Origin: Tragulus kanchil
Lineage: Eukaryota > Chordata > Mammalia > Artiodactyla > Tragulidae
Direction: 5' to 3'
DNA length: 64,000 nt
NCBI GenBank assembly: GCA_022376925.1
Contig: JAIOJX010000032.1
Span: forward strand, 172,757,979-172,821,978
Under the pieces are notes generated by a model. The model saw nothing but the letters and a program-made list of their open reading frames with translations, was not told the DNA's origin and searched no databases. The position numbers and the translations under genes are program-made. Numbering within the stretch: position 1 is the first letter of the stretch; the number at the start of each line of letters is the position of its first letter. Below, piece by piece: positions 34,993 to 46,185 of the stretch.

Positions 34993-37248
34993 GGAACCCG
35001 GGCCTCCAGCAACTGTCCAACCAGCCCCCTGGTGAGAAGGTCAAGTTCACCCCACCCTAAAAATGGGAGAAAGGCTGTTCGGAGGGCACAATTCCCTGGG
35101 AAGAGGGTGGGGTCGACCTTCACAGGGCCCCCTGCCTGGCCTCAGGATGCCCTGTACAGAAGGACTGCTGGGCCCCCCCAGAGCACAAGCACCCACACCT
35201 CTCCACACTGGGCCCACTCCTTGGGATGGGCCTGGAAACGTCGCCTGGGGAGGGGTCCAACATGGAGCACATCATACACCTTCAGGCTGCCCTCTCAGCT
35301 CAGATCTGCCCCTGACAGCGGCACCATGAGACCACCAAGCAGATCTCAGGTTCAAAGGTCAGGGGCTCAGAAGGGCCCTTGAGTACCCTCCTCCTCGCAA
35401 GCCTGCCCTCGCCCCTAGGGACCTGCAGAGCTCTGTACTCTCTCTGTGCCCACTGGGCCCCTTGCTCTGGGCCTCACTGGTCCCCTGGAGGGACTGGTTG
35501 TGGCCCATCCCTGTCTGTCTGAGGCAGCTGCCGCAAGGCAGCGTGGAGAGATCATGGTCAGGACCCCCAGGTTCAAAGCCAGGGGCTGGGTTCTGCCTCT
35601 GGGCTTCTCCCTGCCCTGGGTCCTGCTGACCGGCTACACCCCCTCCCAGCCTCAGTCTCCTCGTCCTCACCCAGCCCACAGAGGGCCTGCCACCACAGAT
35701 GTCACCCTTGAGTCCCTGTCCTCCACCCCAAGAGGACAGAGACCCTGACGGAGCCAAGAAAGGGGCAAGAACAGAGCCAGGACTGGGGTCCTCCCTGTGG
35801 CCTCTGCCCTGTCACCCTGGGCCCCTCCCCCCCCCCCCCCCCCTACACCCACCCTCACACGGGCCCGGAACACCCCCCAGACAGCCACCATGAGGCTCAT
35901 GCTGAGGCCGCGTGAGCCCAGGGCACCCCATCTGTTTGTCCACTCCCTGATAGCAGCCCCAGGAACACATGAGCAAGCCCCAGGTGTCAAGCTCAGGGGC
36001 TCATCTCCAAGACCCCAAGCCCCCCTAAGTGGCCCTGCCCCCAACGTGCTGGCTAACCCTAGCCAGTTGCCCCCCTTCGGTCTTTAGGCCACTCTCTAAA
36101 AATGGGAGAAACTTCAGGAGGGAACCCGGGCCTCCAGCAACTGTCCAACCAGCCCCCTGGTGAGAAGGTCAAGTTCACCCCACCCTAAAAATGGGAGAAA
36201 GGCTGTTCGGAGGGCACAATTCCCTGGGAAGAGGGTGGGGTCGACCTTCACAGGGCCCCCTGCCTGGCCTCAGGATGCCCTGTACAGAAGGACTGCTGGG
36301 CCCCCCCAGAGCACAAGCACCCACACCTCTCCACACTGGGCCCACTCCTTGGGATGGGCCTGGAAACGTCGCCTGGGGAGGGGTCCAACATGGAGCACAT
36401 CATACACCTTCAGGCTGCCCTCTCAGCTCAGATCTGCCCCTGACAGCGGCACCATGAGACCACCAAGCAGATCTCAGGTTCAAAGGTCAGGGGCTCAGAA
36501 GGGCCCTTGAGTACCCTCCTCCTCGCAAGCCTGCCCTCGCCCCTAGGGACCTGCAGAGCTCTGTACTCTCTCTGTGCCCACTGGGCCCCTTGCTCTGGGC
36601 CTCACTGGTCCCCTGGAGGGACTGGTTGTGGCCCATCCCTGTCTGTCTGAGGCAGCTGCCGCAAGGCAGCGTGGAGAGATCATGGTCAGGACCCCCAGGT
36701 TCAAAGCCAGGGGCTGGGTTCTGCCTCTGGGCTTCTCCCTGCCCTGGGTCCTGCTGACCGGCTACACCCCCTCCCAGCCTCAGTCTCCTCGTCCTCACCC
36801 AGCCCACAGAGGGCCTGCCACCACAGATGTCACCCTTGAGTCCCTGTCCTCCACCCCAAGAGGACAGAGACCCTGACGGAGCCAAGAAAGGGGCAAGAAC
36901 AGAGCCAGGACTGGGGTCCTCCCTGTGGCCTCTGCCCTGTCACCCTGGGCCCCTCCACCCCACCACCCCCGTACACCTACCATCACAGGAGCCAGGAACA
37001 CCCCCCAGACAGCCACCATGAGGCTCATGCTGAGGCCGCGTGAGCCCAGGGCACCCCATCTGTTTGTCCACTCCCTGATAGCAGCCCCAGGAACACATGA
37101 GCAAGCCCCAGGTGTCAAGCTCAGGGGCTCATCTCCAAGACCCCAAGCCCCCCTAAGTGGCCCTGCCCCCAACGTGCTGGCTAACCCTAGCCAGTTGCCA
37201 TTCGGTCTTTAGGCCCACTCTCCCATCACCACTCTCGAGGCATGGGAA
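34993..37248. repeat. Tandem duplication 13 (1128 bp x2)
   Basis: Bases 34993-36120 recur at 36121-37248 with an offset of 1128. The first copy deteriorates toward its end. It has a run of about 18 C near 35827, where the second copy reads 'ccaccccaccacccccg', and a scrambled last 50 bases before the join ('ctaaaaatgggagaaac'). Probable assembly artefact. Confidence 0.92.
35541..35670 (+). repeat. MIR SINE fragment (second copy at 36669-36798)
   Basis: The order 'agatcatggtcagga', 'ccaggttcaaagccagg', 'ggttctgcctct', 'cagcctcagtctcctcgtcc' follows the MIR 5' part through 'cctcagtttcctcatc'. Moderately diverged. Confidence 0.6.
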
Positions 37249-37585
37249 GGGCTTTGGGAGAGGAGGGGGAGTGGAGCTTTATCCCCACTTCCTGAGAGTC
37301 CACTCTCAAGCCAAGAAGATAAACTACTGACAAGGCAAAAGAAACTCTGGATGATAATTCCCCACCTTCCTAGAAAAAGAGCTAAACGATCACCATACAA
37401 ACCTTCTTTTCTCCTGAAAGAAAAAAGAGAGTTAATACTGATGGACATACAGAGTGATGACCTCGTGGCAAAGGTGGAAAGTCAGGACCAGAGACAGTGT
37501 CCACGGTCACCCGTGCCCAGGTGCCCCTCTCCCTCCCCAAGACCACAAGCAGCCAGCGAGCTCTGAGGGCGTCCAGAGACCCAGG
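37249..37585. other. Unique noncoding stretch
   Basis: Single-copy mixed sequence between two duplications. No gene or RNA supported. Confidence 0.4.
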
Positions 37586-38455
37586 ACAGCCCTGACGCCC
37601 ACCCAGGTGAGGCCACCAGTCTCTCTGCCACCTCCTGGCCCCTCCCAGGCCACCCCACCCCACCCAGGCCCAAGAGCTCCAGCCTCCAGGCCAGGCACCC
37701 AGGGGACCCAGACACTCCCCAGCAGCAGTGAATGGCTACTCACCACTCAGGTCCAGACTGACCATCTCTCCTGTTGGCAGCCACAGGTCGACACAGGCCC
37801 CCACATTAGGGCGTGCAACAGGTGCTTGAAGCCCCTCTCCCCACCCACCACGGAAGCACCCAACATGAGCAAGAAGCTCGCAACACAGAGAGCCCTTTCC
37901 CCCTGCTGCGTCCCCAGGGCACCTGTGTCAAGGAGTGGGAGGAAGTCGGGACGTTTGTCTTCCCCATGTCACGTCATGTTCCAATCCACTACATCTGACA
38001 CTCGCACAACACATTCCACCATGATGCAGGCTCTGCCTTCACTCATGTGGCCCCCTGGCCTCAACCAGGACCTCCCGACGCTGTGAGGGAGGAAAAGGGG
38101 CCAAGGCTGGCAGAAGCAGGGGAGGAGGAGGAGGAGTGGACAGTCCTCCTGTCCTGGCCAGGGCCTCCACACTGCAGGCAAGGTCACCCCCACCCAGCGC
38201 GGCAGGCGTCGGCTGGGGGCCGCTCCACAGATGAACGACTCCAGGCACACAGGGGCTCGGCGTGGCTACCTCCCACCCTGAGCTAGCAGGGGAACCTCAG
38301 CCAACAGCCAGGGGGACACCAGCCTAGTGTCCTCAGGCACCCAGCCTGGACAAGAAGGTGGTGCCTGCCAACAACTTCCGCTCAAGGGACGTGAGACCCA
38401 GAGTAAGGAACCCCTGGGGAGCCGGGATGTCTCCAGATGAGGGGAGAACGAGGCG

Positions 38456-38527
38456 CCGCCTATGAGGGGCCTCAGCCTACTGGTCATGGAAGAGTCCTGG
38501 GCAGAGACTAAGGCCCCTCAAGGAGAC
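38456..38527 (-). ncRNA. MIR665: miR-665 precursor (first copy)
   Basis: The reverse complement of 38465-38484 matches the remembered human miR-665 3p arm except at base 6, which is U here and G in human. The opposite arm at 38493-38518 pairs with it across a short loop. Position between RTL1 and miR-493 agrees with the human order. Confidence 0.85.
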
Positions 38528-39536
38528 CCTCCTCCAAGGGCAGTGGGAAAGGGCAGCCCTGCCCTATCCAGGCTCCGCCCCGCAGTGCCGGGAGCTAAAG
38601 GTACAGTCTTTCTGAGGTCCGCCTGTCTGTCCGGGGGCTGGTTCTCTCAGAGGACTGCCTACAGGAACACAGCCCTGACGCCCACCCAGGTGAGGCCACC
38701 AGTCTCTCTGCCACCTCCTGGCCCCTCCCAGGCCACCCCACCCCACCCAGGCCCAAGAGCTCCAGCCTCCAGGCCAGGCACCCAGGGGACCCAGACACTC
38801 CCCAGCAGCAGTGAATGGCTACTCACCACTCAGGTCCAGACTGACCATCTCTCCTGTTGGCAGCCACAGGTCGACACAGGCCCCCACATTAGGGCGTGCA
38901 ACAGGTGCTTGAAGCCCCTCTCCCCACCCACCACGGAAGCACCCAACATGAGCAAGAAGCTCGCAACACAGAGAGCCCTTTCCCCCTGCTGCGTCCCCAG
39001 GGCACCTGTGTCAAGGAGTGGGAGGAAGTCGGGACGTTTGTCTTCCCCATGTCACGTCATGTTCCAATCCACTACATCTGACACTCGCACAACACATTCC
39101 ACCATGATGCAGGCTCTGCCTTCACTCATGTGGCCCCCTGGCCTCAACCAGGACCTCCCGACGCTGTGAGGGAGGAAAAGGGGCCAAGGCTGGCAGAAGC
39201 AGGGGAGGAGGAGGAGGAGTGGACAGTCCTCCTGTCCTGGCCAGGGCCTCCACACTGCAGGCAAGGTCACCCCCACCCAGCGGCAGGCGTCGGCTGGGGG
39301 CCGCTCCACAGATGAACGACTCCAGGCACACAGGGGCTCGGCGTGGCTACCTCCCACCCTGAGCTAGCAGGGGAACCTCAGCCAACAGCCAGGGGGACAC
39401 CAGCCTAGTGTCCTCAGGCACCCAGCCTGGACAAGAAGGTGGTGCCTGCCAACAACTTCCGCTCAAGGGACGTGAGACCCAGAGTAAGGAACCCCTGGGG
39501 AGCCGGGATGTCTCCAGATGAGGGGAGAACGAGGCG

Positions 39537-39608
39537 CCGCCTATGAGGGGCCTCAGCCTACTGGTCATGGAAGAGTCCTGGGCAGAGACTAAGGCCCCTC
39601 AAGGAGAC
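39537..39608 (-). ncRNA. MIR665: miR-665 precursor (second copy)
   Basis: Identical arms at 39546-39565 and 39574-39599, offset 1081 from the first copy. Probably a false duplicate. Confidence 0.75.
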
Positions 39609-39752
39609 CCTCCTCCAAGGGCAGTGGGAAAGGGCAGCCCTGCCCTATCCAGGCTCCGCCCCGCAGTGCCGGGAGCTAAAGGTACAGTCTTTCTGAGGTC
39701 CGCCTGTCTGTCCGGGGGCTGGTTCTCTCAGAGGACTGCCTACAGGAACACA

Positions 39753-40005
39753 GCCATGGTCTGTCAGTGCCAGCAGCCCCAGGGCCAGCCCATCGCCACT
39801 TCTGGCCTGTCTGCTCCTGGACACCAAGCCAGACAGTGGCCCTGGACCTGCCCCTTGGACGTGTCCCACCAGAGGCAAAGCGTCCCTGCAGAGAGGGGCC
39901 CTCAGAGATGGCCCAGCCCATACCAGGAAGAGGCTGGTGGGTGTCAGCTTGAGGGCACACCTCCATGCAGCCCGGAGCCCACAGGAGGCCCAGGGTCTGC
40001 ACAGG
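39753..40005. other. Unique noncoding spacer
   Basis: Single-copy sequence between the second miR-665 copy and the miR-337-like hairpin. Nothing else recognised. Confidence 0.4.
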
Positions 40006-40007
40006 TT

Positions 40008-40085
40008 GAAGGTGGGTGAGGAAGGCAGCATATAGAAGGTGTTCCTTGGGCATCCGCTGCTCCACAAGGCCACTCTCACCCGGTG
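40008..40085 (-). ncRNA. miR-337-like hairpin, diverged
   Basis: On the - strand, 40018-40039 reads CCTTCTATATGCTGCCTTCC and so resembles miR-337-3p (I count about 18 of 22 positions once aligned). The region 40055-40075 lines up with the 5p arm, with mostly transition differences. The flanks GGTGAG and CTCACC can close the stem. It lies about 475 bases from miR-665, against roughly 525 in human. The seed differs from human at one base at least. This may be a diverged or dying miR-337. Folding and small-RNA data would decide. Confidence 0.5.
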
Positions 40086-40109
40086 ACACTGTGAAGCAAT
40101 GGCAGGCCT

Positions 40110-43100
40110 CATGTGACATTGCTGGGGAAGGGGCTCTGTGTGGCACGCACATGGGCGAGGGGCTCCACAGGACACGGGAGGGGGGAGGGGGTCCTCGGTA
40201 GGATACAGGATGGGGGGCTCAGGCTGACACACAGGTGGAAGGGGGTGTATGGACAAAGGGGGAGAAGAGGCTCACTGTCACACACAGGAAGAAGGGGAGC
40301 GCACGTGACCCCAGAGTCGAGCAGGGACTCTGTGACCCATGGTGTGGGGGCGCAGGGACAGTGGGATGGGGCTTCGCAGGACACACACGGGGGCCCCTCA
40401 GCGCAGCACAGGAGTGGGAGTGTAACAGGGTGCTCAGGGTGATGGGGGGGAAGGGACTCAGAGCCACATGGGTGGAGGAGGGCCTCCGGAGGGCACACGG
40501 GGAGGGGCCCAGGCGGGGCACGGTGGGGGAAGGGGCTCACGTGGAACATGAGCGAGGGAAGACTTGGCGTGGCACACAGGTGGAGAAGAGGGGTGACCTT
40601 GAGAGGAAAGGGACTTGGAATGACACAGAGAGGGAGCGGGCAGTGGAGCACCTGAAGGGGAGAGAGGCTCCGAGGCTCAGGACAACACGTGGGTGGAGGA
40701 CGGATGCCACAAGACCCAGGAACGGCAGACCTGGCCTGACGCAGGGGGAGGGGGCTCTACTCACACGCGGGGGAGAATTCCAGGTGGTACAGAAGTGAGG
40801 GAATGACTCACGAGGGGGGAGGGGCTCAGGGACACACGGAAGGGGGAGGAGCCAAGTGGGACACACGGAAGGGGGAGGGGCTCAGAGGGACGCACGGAAA
40901 GGGGAAGAGCCCCGTGGGAGGGTCCACTGGGACACATGAGCTCAGGGGAACACAAGGAAGAGGAACAGCTCAGGGGACCCCTGGAAGGGAGAGGGATCCA
41001 GCGGGACCAGTGAAAGTGGAAGGAGCTCCGCGGCGCTTACGGGACACGTGACCGGGAGAGGGCCTCCGTGACTAACGTCAAAAGTGGGAGGAGCCCAGTG
41101 GGAACCCAGACAGGGCAAGCAAGCGCCTGCGGGCGTCACATGACGCGGAAGTGGTTTAGTGGGACACATGTAGGTTGGAGGTGCTGAACTAAGGTCCGGT
41201 TGGGGGGGCGGTGGTGACACACTGGTTTCGATGTTCTTTGTGACGCGTGGTGCAACAGAGCTCTCCTGACACGGTGGAGAGGGCCTAGGTGAGTCCCAGG
41301 TAGGAGGAAAGCTCAGTGGGACGCCGAAGGAAGGGGCTCGGTTTCACACACGAGTGAGAAAAGGCAAGCGTGAGCCAGTCATGGTGGAAGGACACCGTGT
41401 GACGGTTGAGTGGGAAAGCTCAGATGACACACGTGGAGGAAGCACGCAACGCGACCAATGAGCACGGGGGTGCTCGGTGTGCGTCTATGGTGGGTCACAG
41501 GCTCAGGGTGGCACAAACACATGAAGAAGCTTAATGGGAAGGAGCTCTGCATGACGCGCGTGGTGGGAGGGAATCCATATGACACACAACTGGGGGCGGG
41601 TGTGATCAGGAGTGAAGGGGAGGCTCGGTGACCCACAGCAGGGTGTCCTGAGGGACATATGGGTGGAGAGGGGCTCCATGTGGCCGCGTCGGGAAGGCAC
41701 TGGTGTGACACATGCAGGGGAGAGGCTGGCAAGACACCAACGTGGGGGCTCAGTGCTGCACAGCATAAGGGAGCGATCTTGCCTGGCACTGGCAGGAGGG
41801 CACCTGCGGCTCTGGTGGGCGAGGGACTGGTGTGATGCATAAGGAAACAGGAGAGAATCTCCGTGTGACGGAAGTGGGGAGGGCTCCGTGTGAGCCAGGG
41901 GTGAAGAGCAACTCTGGAGAACCCCACAAAAGCACGCAGGACAGGAGGAGCTTCACGGAAGCTTTTAATGTTGGGGTTGGGGAAAGGGAAGGCTAAGGTC
42001 CCCAACCAATGAGGAGGGTCCACTGGGACACATGAGCTCAGGGGAACACAAGGAAGAGGAACAGCTCAGGGGACCCCTGGAAGGGAGAGGGATCCAGCGG
42101 GACCAGTGAAAGTGGAAGGAGCTCCGCGGCGCTTACGGGACACGTGACCGGGAGAGGGCCTCCGTGACTAACGTCAAAAGTGGGAGGAGCCCAGTGGGAA
42201 CCCAGACAGGGCAAGCAAGCGCCTGCGGGCGTCACATGACGCGGAAGTGGTTTAGTGGGACACATGTAGGTTGGAGGTGCTGAACTAAGGTCCGGTTGGG
42301 GGGGCGGTGGTGACACACTGGTTTCGATGTTCTTTGTGACGCGTGGTGCAACAGAGCTCTCCTGACACGGTGGAGAGGGCCTAGGTGAGTCCCAGGTAGG
42401 AGGAAAGCTCAGTGGGACGCCGAAGGAAGGGGCTCGGTTTCACACACGAGTGAGAAAAGGCAAGCGTGAGCCAGTCATGGTGGAAGGACACCGTGTGACG
42501 GTTGAGTGGGAAAGCTCAGATGACACACGTGGAGGAAGCACGCAACGCGACCAATGAGCACGGGGGTGCTCGGTGTGCGTCTATGGTGGGTCACAGGCTC
42601 AGGGTGGCACAAACACATGAAGAAGCTTAATGGGAAGGAGCTCTGCATGACGCGCGTGGTGGGAGGGAATCCATATGACACACAACTGGGGGCGGGTGTG
42701 ATCAGGAGTGAAGGGGAGGCTCGGTGACCCACAGCAGGGTGTCCTGAGGGACATATGGGTGGAGAGGGGCTCCATGTGACGCACGCGTCGGGAAGGCACT
42801 GGTGTGACACATGCAGGGGAGAGGCTGGCAAGACACCAACGTGGGGGCTCAGTGCTGCACAGCATAAGGGAGCGATCTTGCCTGGCACTGGCAGGAGGGC
42901 ACCTGCGGCTCTGGTGGGCGAGGGACTGGTGTGATGCATAAGGAAACAGGAGAGAATCTCCGTGTGACGGAAGTGGGGAGGGCTCCGTGTGAGCCAGGGG
43001 TGAAGAGCAACTCTGGAGAACCCCACAAAAGCACGCAGGACAGGAGGAGCTTCACGGAAGCTTAATGTGGGTTGAGGGAAGGCTAGGTCTAACCATGAGG

Positions 43101-43640
43101 AGGCCAACCCCAGTGTCACAAGGGGACACCAGTACAACAGGGGTGGAGGAGCTCTGGGAAACATGAAAGGGGTTGGGGACAGCGCAGCCTGAACACGGGA
43201 GAGAGCAAAGTGTGACAGAGGAGTGAGGCGTCACCATGAAACGTGTGAAAAGGGACAGAAAATGATAGATGGATCAGGTTCAGGAAGGAGCTCTGGGCTG
43301 TAATGAATAGCGCCATCTGAACCGGGACATGCGAGAAGGGTCAGCGTAACAAGTGGGGAAAGGAGGATTCATTCTACAGATCACAGGGCAACAGAAGATG
43401 CCCAGTGTGCACCTGACTTTAGGAGGGGATCTGAGTGACATGTTAAGTTCAGAAGACGATTAATGTGACATCTAGGTTCAGGAGGGTGGGTGTCACAAGA
43501 TATGTAGGAGGGGCTGCTCTCAATGTAACGTCTCAGTGGAGGAGGGTCTCCGCATGACCCCCGAGTGGAGGAGGGTCTCCACGTGAGCCCTGAGTGGAGG
43601 AGGGTCTCCACGTGACCCCTGAGTGGACAGGAGGGTCTTT
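40110..43640. repeat. G-rich minisatellite (29-38 bp units)
   Basis: A long run of diverged units on the + strand, of the type 'gaggggctcagtgtgacac' plus 'acaggtggaagg'. Around 40.8-40.9 kb the unit is 29-30 bases. At 43540-43625 three units of 29 bases stand out ('gtctccacgtgacccctgag' plus 'tggaggagg'). Between them units are 30-38 bases and poorer. Duplications 15 and 16 inflate the span, and the true length is perhaps 2.4 kb. It separates the miR-337-like hairpin from miR-493. On the transcribed (-) strand it is C-rich. Long - strand frames across it are only a by-product of the repeat. Confidence 0.75.
40919..43110. repeat. Tandem duplication 15 (1096 bp x2)
   Basis: Bases 40919-42014 recur at 42015-43110 with an offset of 1096. 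The first copy is rich in homopolymer differences near its end: 'gcttttaatgttggggttgg' against 'gcttaatgtgggttgagg'. Because the unit is about 30 minisatellite repeats long, real slippage is conceivable here, but the size matches all the other duplications. Probable assembly artefact. Confidence 0.88.
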
Positions 43641-45190
43641 AGTCTCAGCTGTAAGGTTGTAGTTGTGGCATTAACCTAGGAGTGCTTTTAACCTTAATTA
43701 TCCCATAAATAGCAGCCCCATCCAGGGAGATGATGGACATCCCCTCCCTATTGACTTCCGTCAGATACACACCCCACAGTAATATTGATTCCATGTCAAA
43801 CTCTAATAGGCAATTCAAACATCCTGAAGTTAAAGAAGTCCCTCACCAAAGGGAGAATTCCAAACTGGTGCATAACTAAATCATACAATAACCCCCAATG
43901 TCCCTAAATCTGAGTCTATTCCAGTCTTTGAAGTGGATCTGGAAGACGTGCACCCCAGACTGGCCCCTCATCTCGGAAAATTCACATGGCTTCAAGGACA
44001 CTAATGGCTCCCAGTTTCTGAGTCTCCAAGATCTGGAACCTTGACTGGGGGACGGAGGGCACCTGCGGCTCTGGTGGGCGAGGGATTTTCAAAACAGGAG
44101 AGAATCTCCGTGGAGGGGTGGGGAGGGCTCCGTGTGAGCCAGGGGTGAAGAGCAACTCTGGAGAACCCCACAAAAGCACGCAGGACAGGAGGAGCTTCAC
44201 GGAAGCTTAATGTGGGTTGAGGGAAGGCTAGGTCTAACCATGAGGAGGCCAACCCCAGTGTCAAAAGGGGGACACCAGTACAACAGGGGTGGAGGAGCTC
44301 TGGGAAACATGAAAGGGGTTGGGGACAGCGCAGCCTGAACACGGGAGAGAGCAAAGTGTGACAGAGGAGTGAGGCGTCACCATGAAACGTGTGAAAAGGG
44401 ACAGAAAATGATAGATGGATCAGGTTCAGGAAGGAGCTCTGGGCTGTAATGAATAGCGCCATCTGAACCGGGACATGCGAGAAGGGTCAGCGTAACAAGT
44501 GGGGAAAGGAGGATTCATTCTACAGATCACAGGGCAACAGAAGATGCCCAGTGTGCACCTGACTTTAGGAGGGGATCTGAGTGACATGTTAAGTTCAGAA
44601 GACGATTAATGTGACATCTAGGTTCAGGAGGGTGGGTGTCACAAGATATGTAGGAGGGGCTGCTCTCAATGTAACGTCTCAGTGGAGGAGGGTCTCCGCA
44701 TGACCCCCGAGTGGAGGAGGGTCTCCACGTGAGCCCTGAGTGGAGGAGGGTCTCCACGTGACCCCTGAGTGGACAGGAGGGTCTTTAGTCTCAGCTGTAA
44801 GGTTGTAGTTGTGGCATTAACCTAGGAGTGCTTTTAACCTTAATTATCCCATAAATAGCAGCCCCATCCAGGGAGATGATGGACATCCCCTCCCTATTGA
44901 CTTCCGTCAGATACACACCCCACAGTAATATTGATTCCATGTCAAACTCTAATAGGCAATTCAAACATCCTGAAGTTAAAGAAGTCCCTCACCAAAGGGA
45001 GAATTCCAAACTGGTGCATAACTAAATCATACAATAACCCCCAATGTCCCCTAAATCTGAGTCTATTCCAGTCTTTGAAGTGGATCTGGAAGACGTGCAC
45101 CCCAGACTGGCCCCTCATCTCGGAAAATTCACATGGCTTCAAGGACACTAATGGCTCCCAGTTTCTGAGTCTCCAAGATCTGGAACCTTC
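42894..45190. repeat. Tandem duplication 16 (about 1146 bp x2)
   Basis: Bases 42894-44040 recur from 44055. The offset is 1161 at the left edge and settles to 1146 once about 15 bases lost from the first 100 bases of the second copy are passed. The first copy ends 'ctggaaccttgactggggga' where the second reads 'ctggaaccttcccaagtgga'. Probable assembly artefact. Confidence 0.9.
43641..44054. other. Unique AT-rich noncoding stretch (repeated at 44787-45190)
   Basis: Right of the minisatellite the sequence turns AT-rich ('taaccttaattatcccataa') and holds no recognised gene or repeat. It is doubled by duplication 16. Confidence 0.4.
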
Positions 45191-45530
45191 CCAAGTGGAC
45201 ATTTGACTACCGTCACTTGGCCAAGCAAAGACATTCAAGTCAATAGATCAAACCATCCTTGCCACCATGGTTCGAAACAGATACACATTTTAACAGCCCC
45301 AAGTACGAGACATTGCTCGGAATTTGACAATGCAATGAACTTTGCTTTATGAGAAGTCACTTCCTTTTCCACCACTGAATGAGGAAGCATAACCTTCCTT
45401 CACAGACTGGGGGCTCTGCTCTGACCCCCTGGGACTCCCCCTCATCCAATGGGGTCTAAGTCTGCCTTGAGGCCACTCCTAGGATGAGAAGTTCCTGTCC
45501 TTCTCTCCATCCACTTCCCTTCTCTTGTGT

Positions 45531-45567
45531 CATTCATTCATTTGTTCATTCATCATTCATTCATTGC
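45531..45567. repeat. (CATT)n microsatellite (second copy 46641-46677)
   Basis: Imperfect tetranucleotide tract 'cattcattcatttgttcatt', then 'catcattcattcattg'. It is the same length in both duplicated copies. Confidence 0.85.
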
Positions 45568-46099
45568 TTTCAACTTTGAGCAAAAGAGCATAAAATTTAG
45601 TCCTTGACCCTCCCTCCAAGTCCTGAAGTGTGACACTCGGGAACCAGTCTGAGCATTGGTTTTACCATCTGAAAAGGTAATGATGAAGCCAACATCAAAG
45701 GACCCAGGCAGGAATGGGTGATCCCCAACAAAGGGGACAGTGAGGAGGCTCACCCAGAGAACGGGGTGCAGAGTGCAAGGAGCTGAGGCTGCCAGAGGGG
45801 CCAGGCCTGCGCCAGGGCCCCAGGAGCAATGACCCTGCAGCAGCCTGGGAGGGCCTGGGGTCCTGGCACCATTCTAAATGCCAGCCACCAGTAGGGAAGA
45901 AAGTGGGCACAGGTGGACCCTCCTTGCAGACTCCACTCAATAGGACCTGAGCTGAGCCTCCTCGCCCCCAGGCAGTCAGACCCACCCTTCTCTGCACCAT
46001 GTCCCCAAGCCACCCTGACCAGGCTCTCTGCCATCTGCCGGCTCTTGTGCATCTCCCCGAGGTGTGCACTCCCACGGGCCACGTCCGTTTACTTGCTGC

Positions 46100-46185
46100 C
46101 TGGCACAGGGCCTGGCACACAGTAGACCTTCACCGAATGTGCAAACGAATGAATGAAAGCCTACCATGTACAAGGCCCTGGGGGC
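46100..46185 (-). ncRNA. MIR493: miR-493 precursor (first copy)
   Basis: The reverse complement of 46111-46132 equals the remembered miR-493-3p, and that of 46152-46173 equals miR-493-5p, with 19 bases between. Both arms look like pieces of an L2-type 3' end ('cctggcacacagtag', 'aatgaatgaa', 'cctaccatgtaca'). Confidence 0.93.

Larger units (their letters stand above)
37586..39752. repeat. Tandem duplication 14 (about 1083 bp x2)
   Basis: Bases 37586-38669 recur at about 38669-39752. The offset is 1083 at the left and 1081 at the right. It doubles the miR-665 hairpin. A short loss near the end ('ccagcgcggcaggcg' against 'ccagcggcaggcg') explains the shift. Probable assembly artefact. Confidence 0.92.

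Noticed and set aside
41379..42023. Long - strand open frames over the 40-43.6 kb minisatellite
   Set aside because: A repeat unit not divisible by three, with few stops, gives long frames by composition. The translated repeats are irregular, and no start context or homology is seen.
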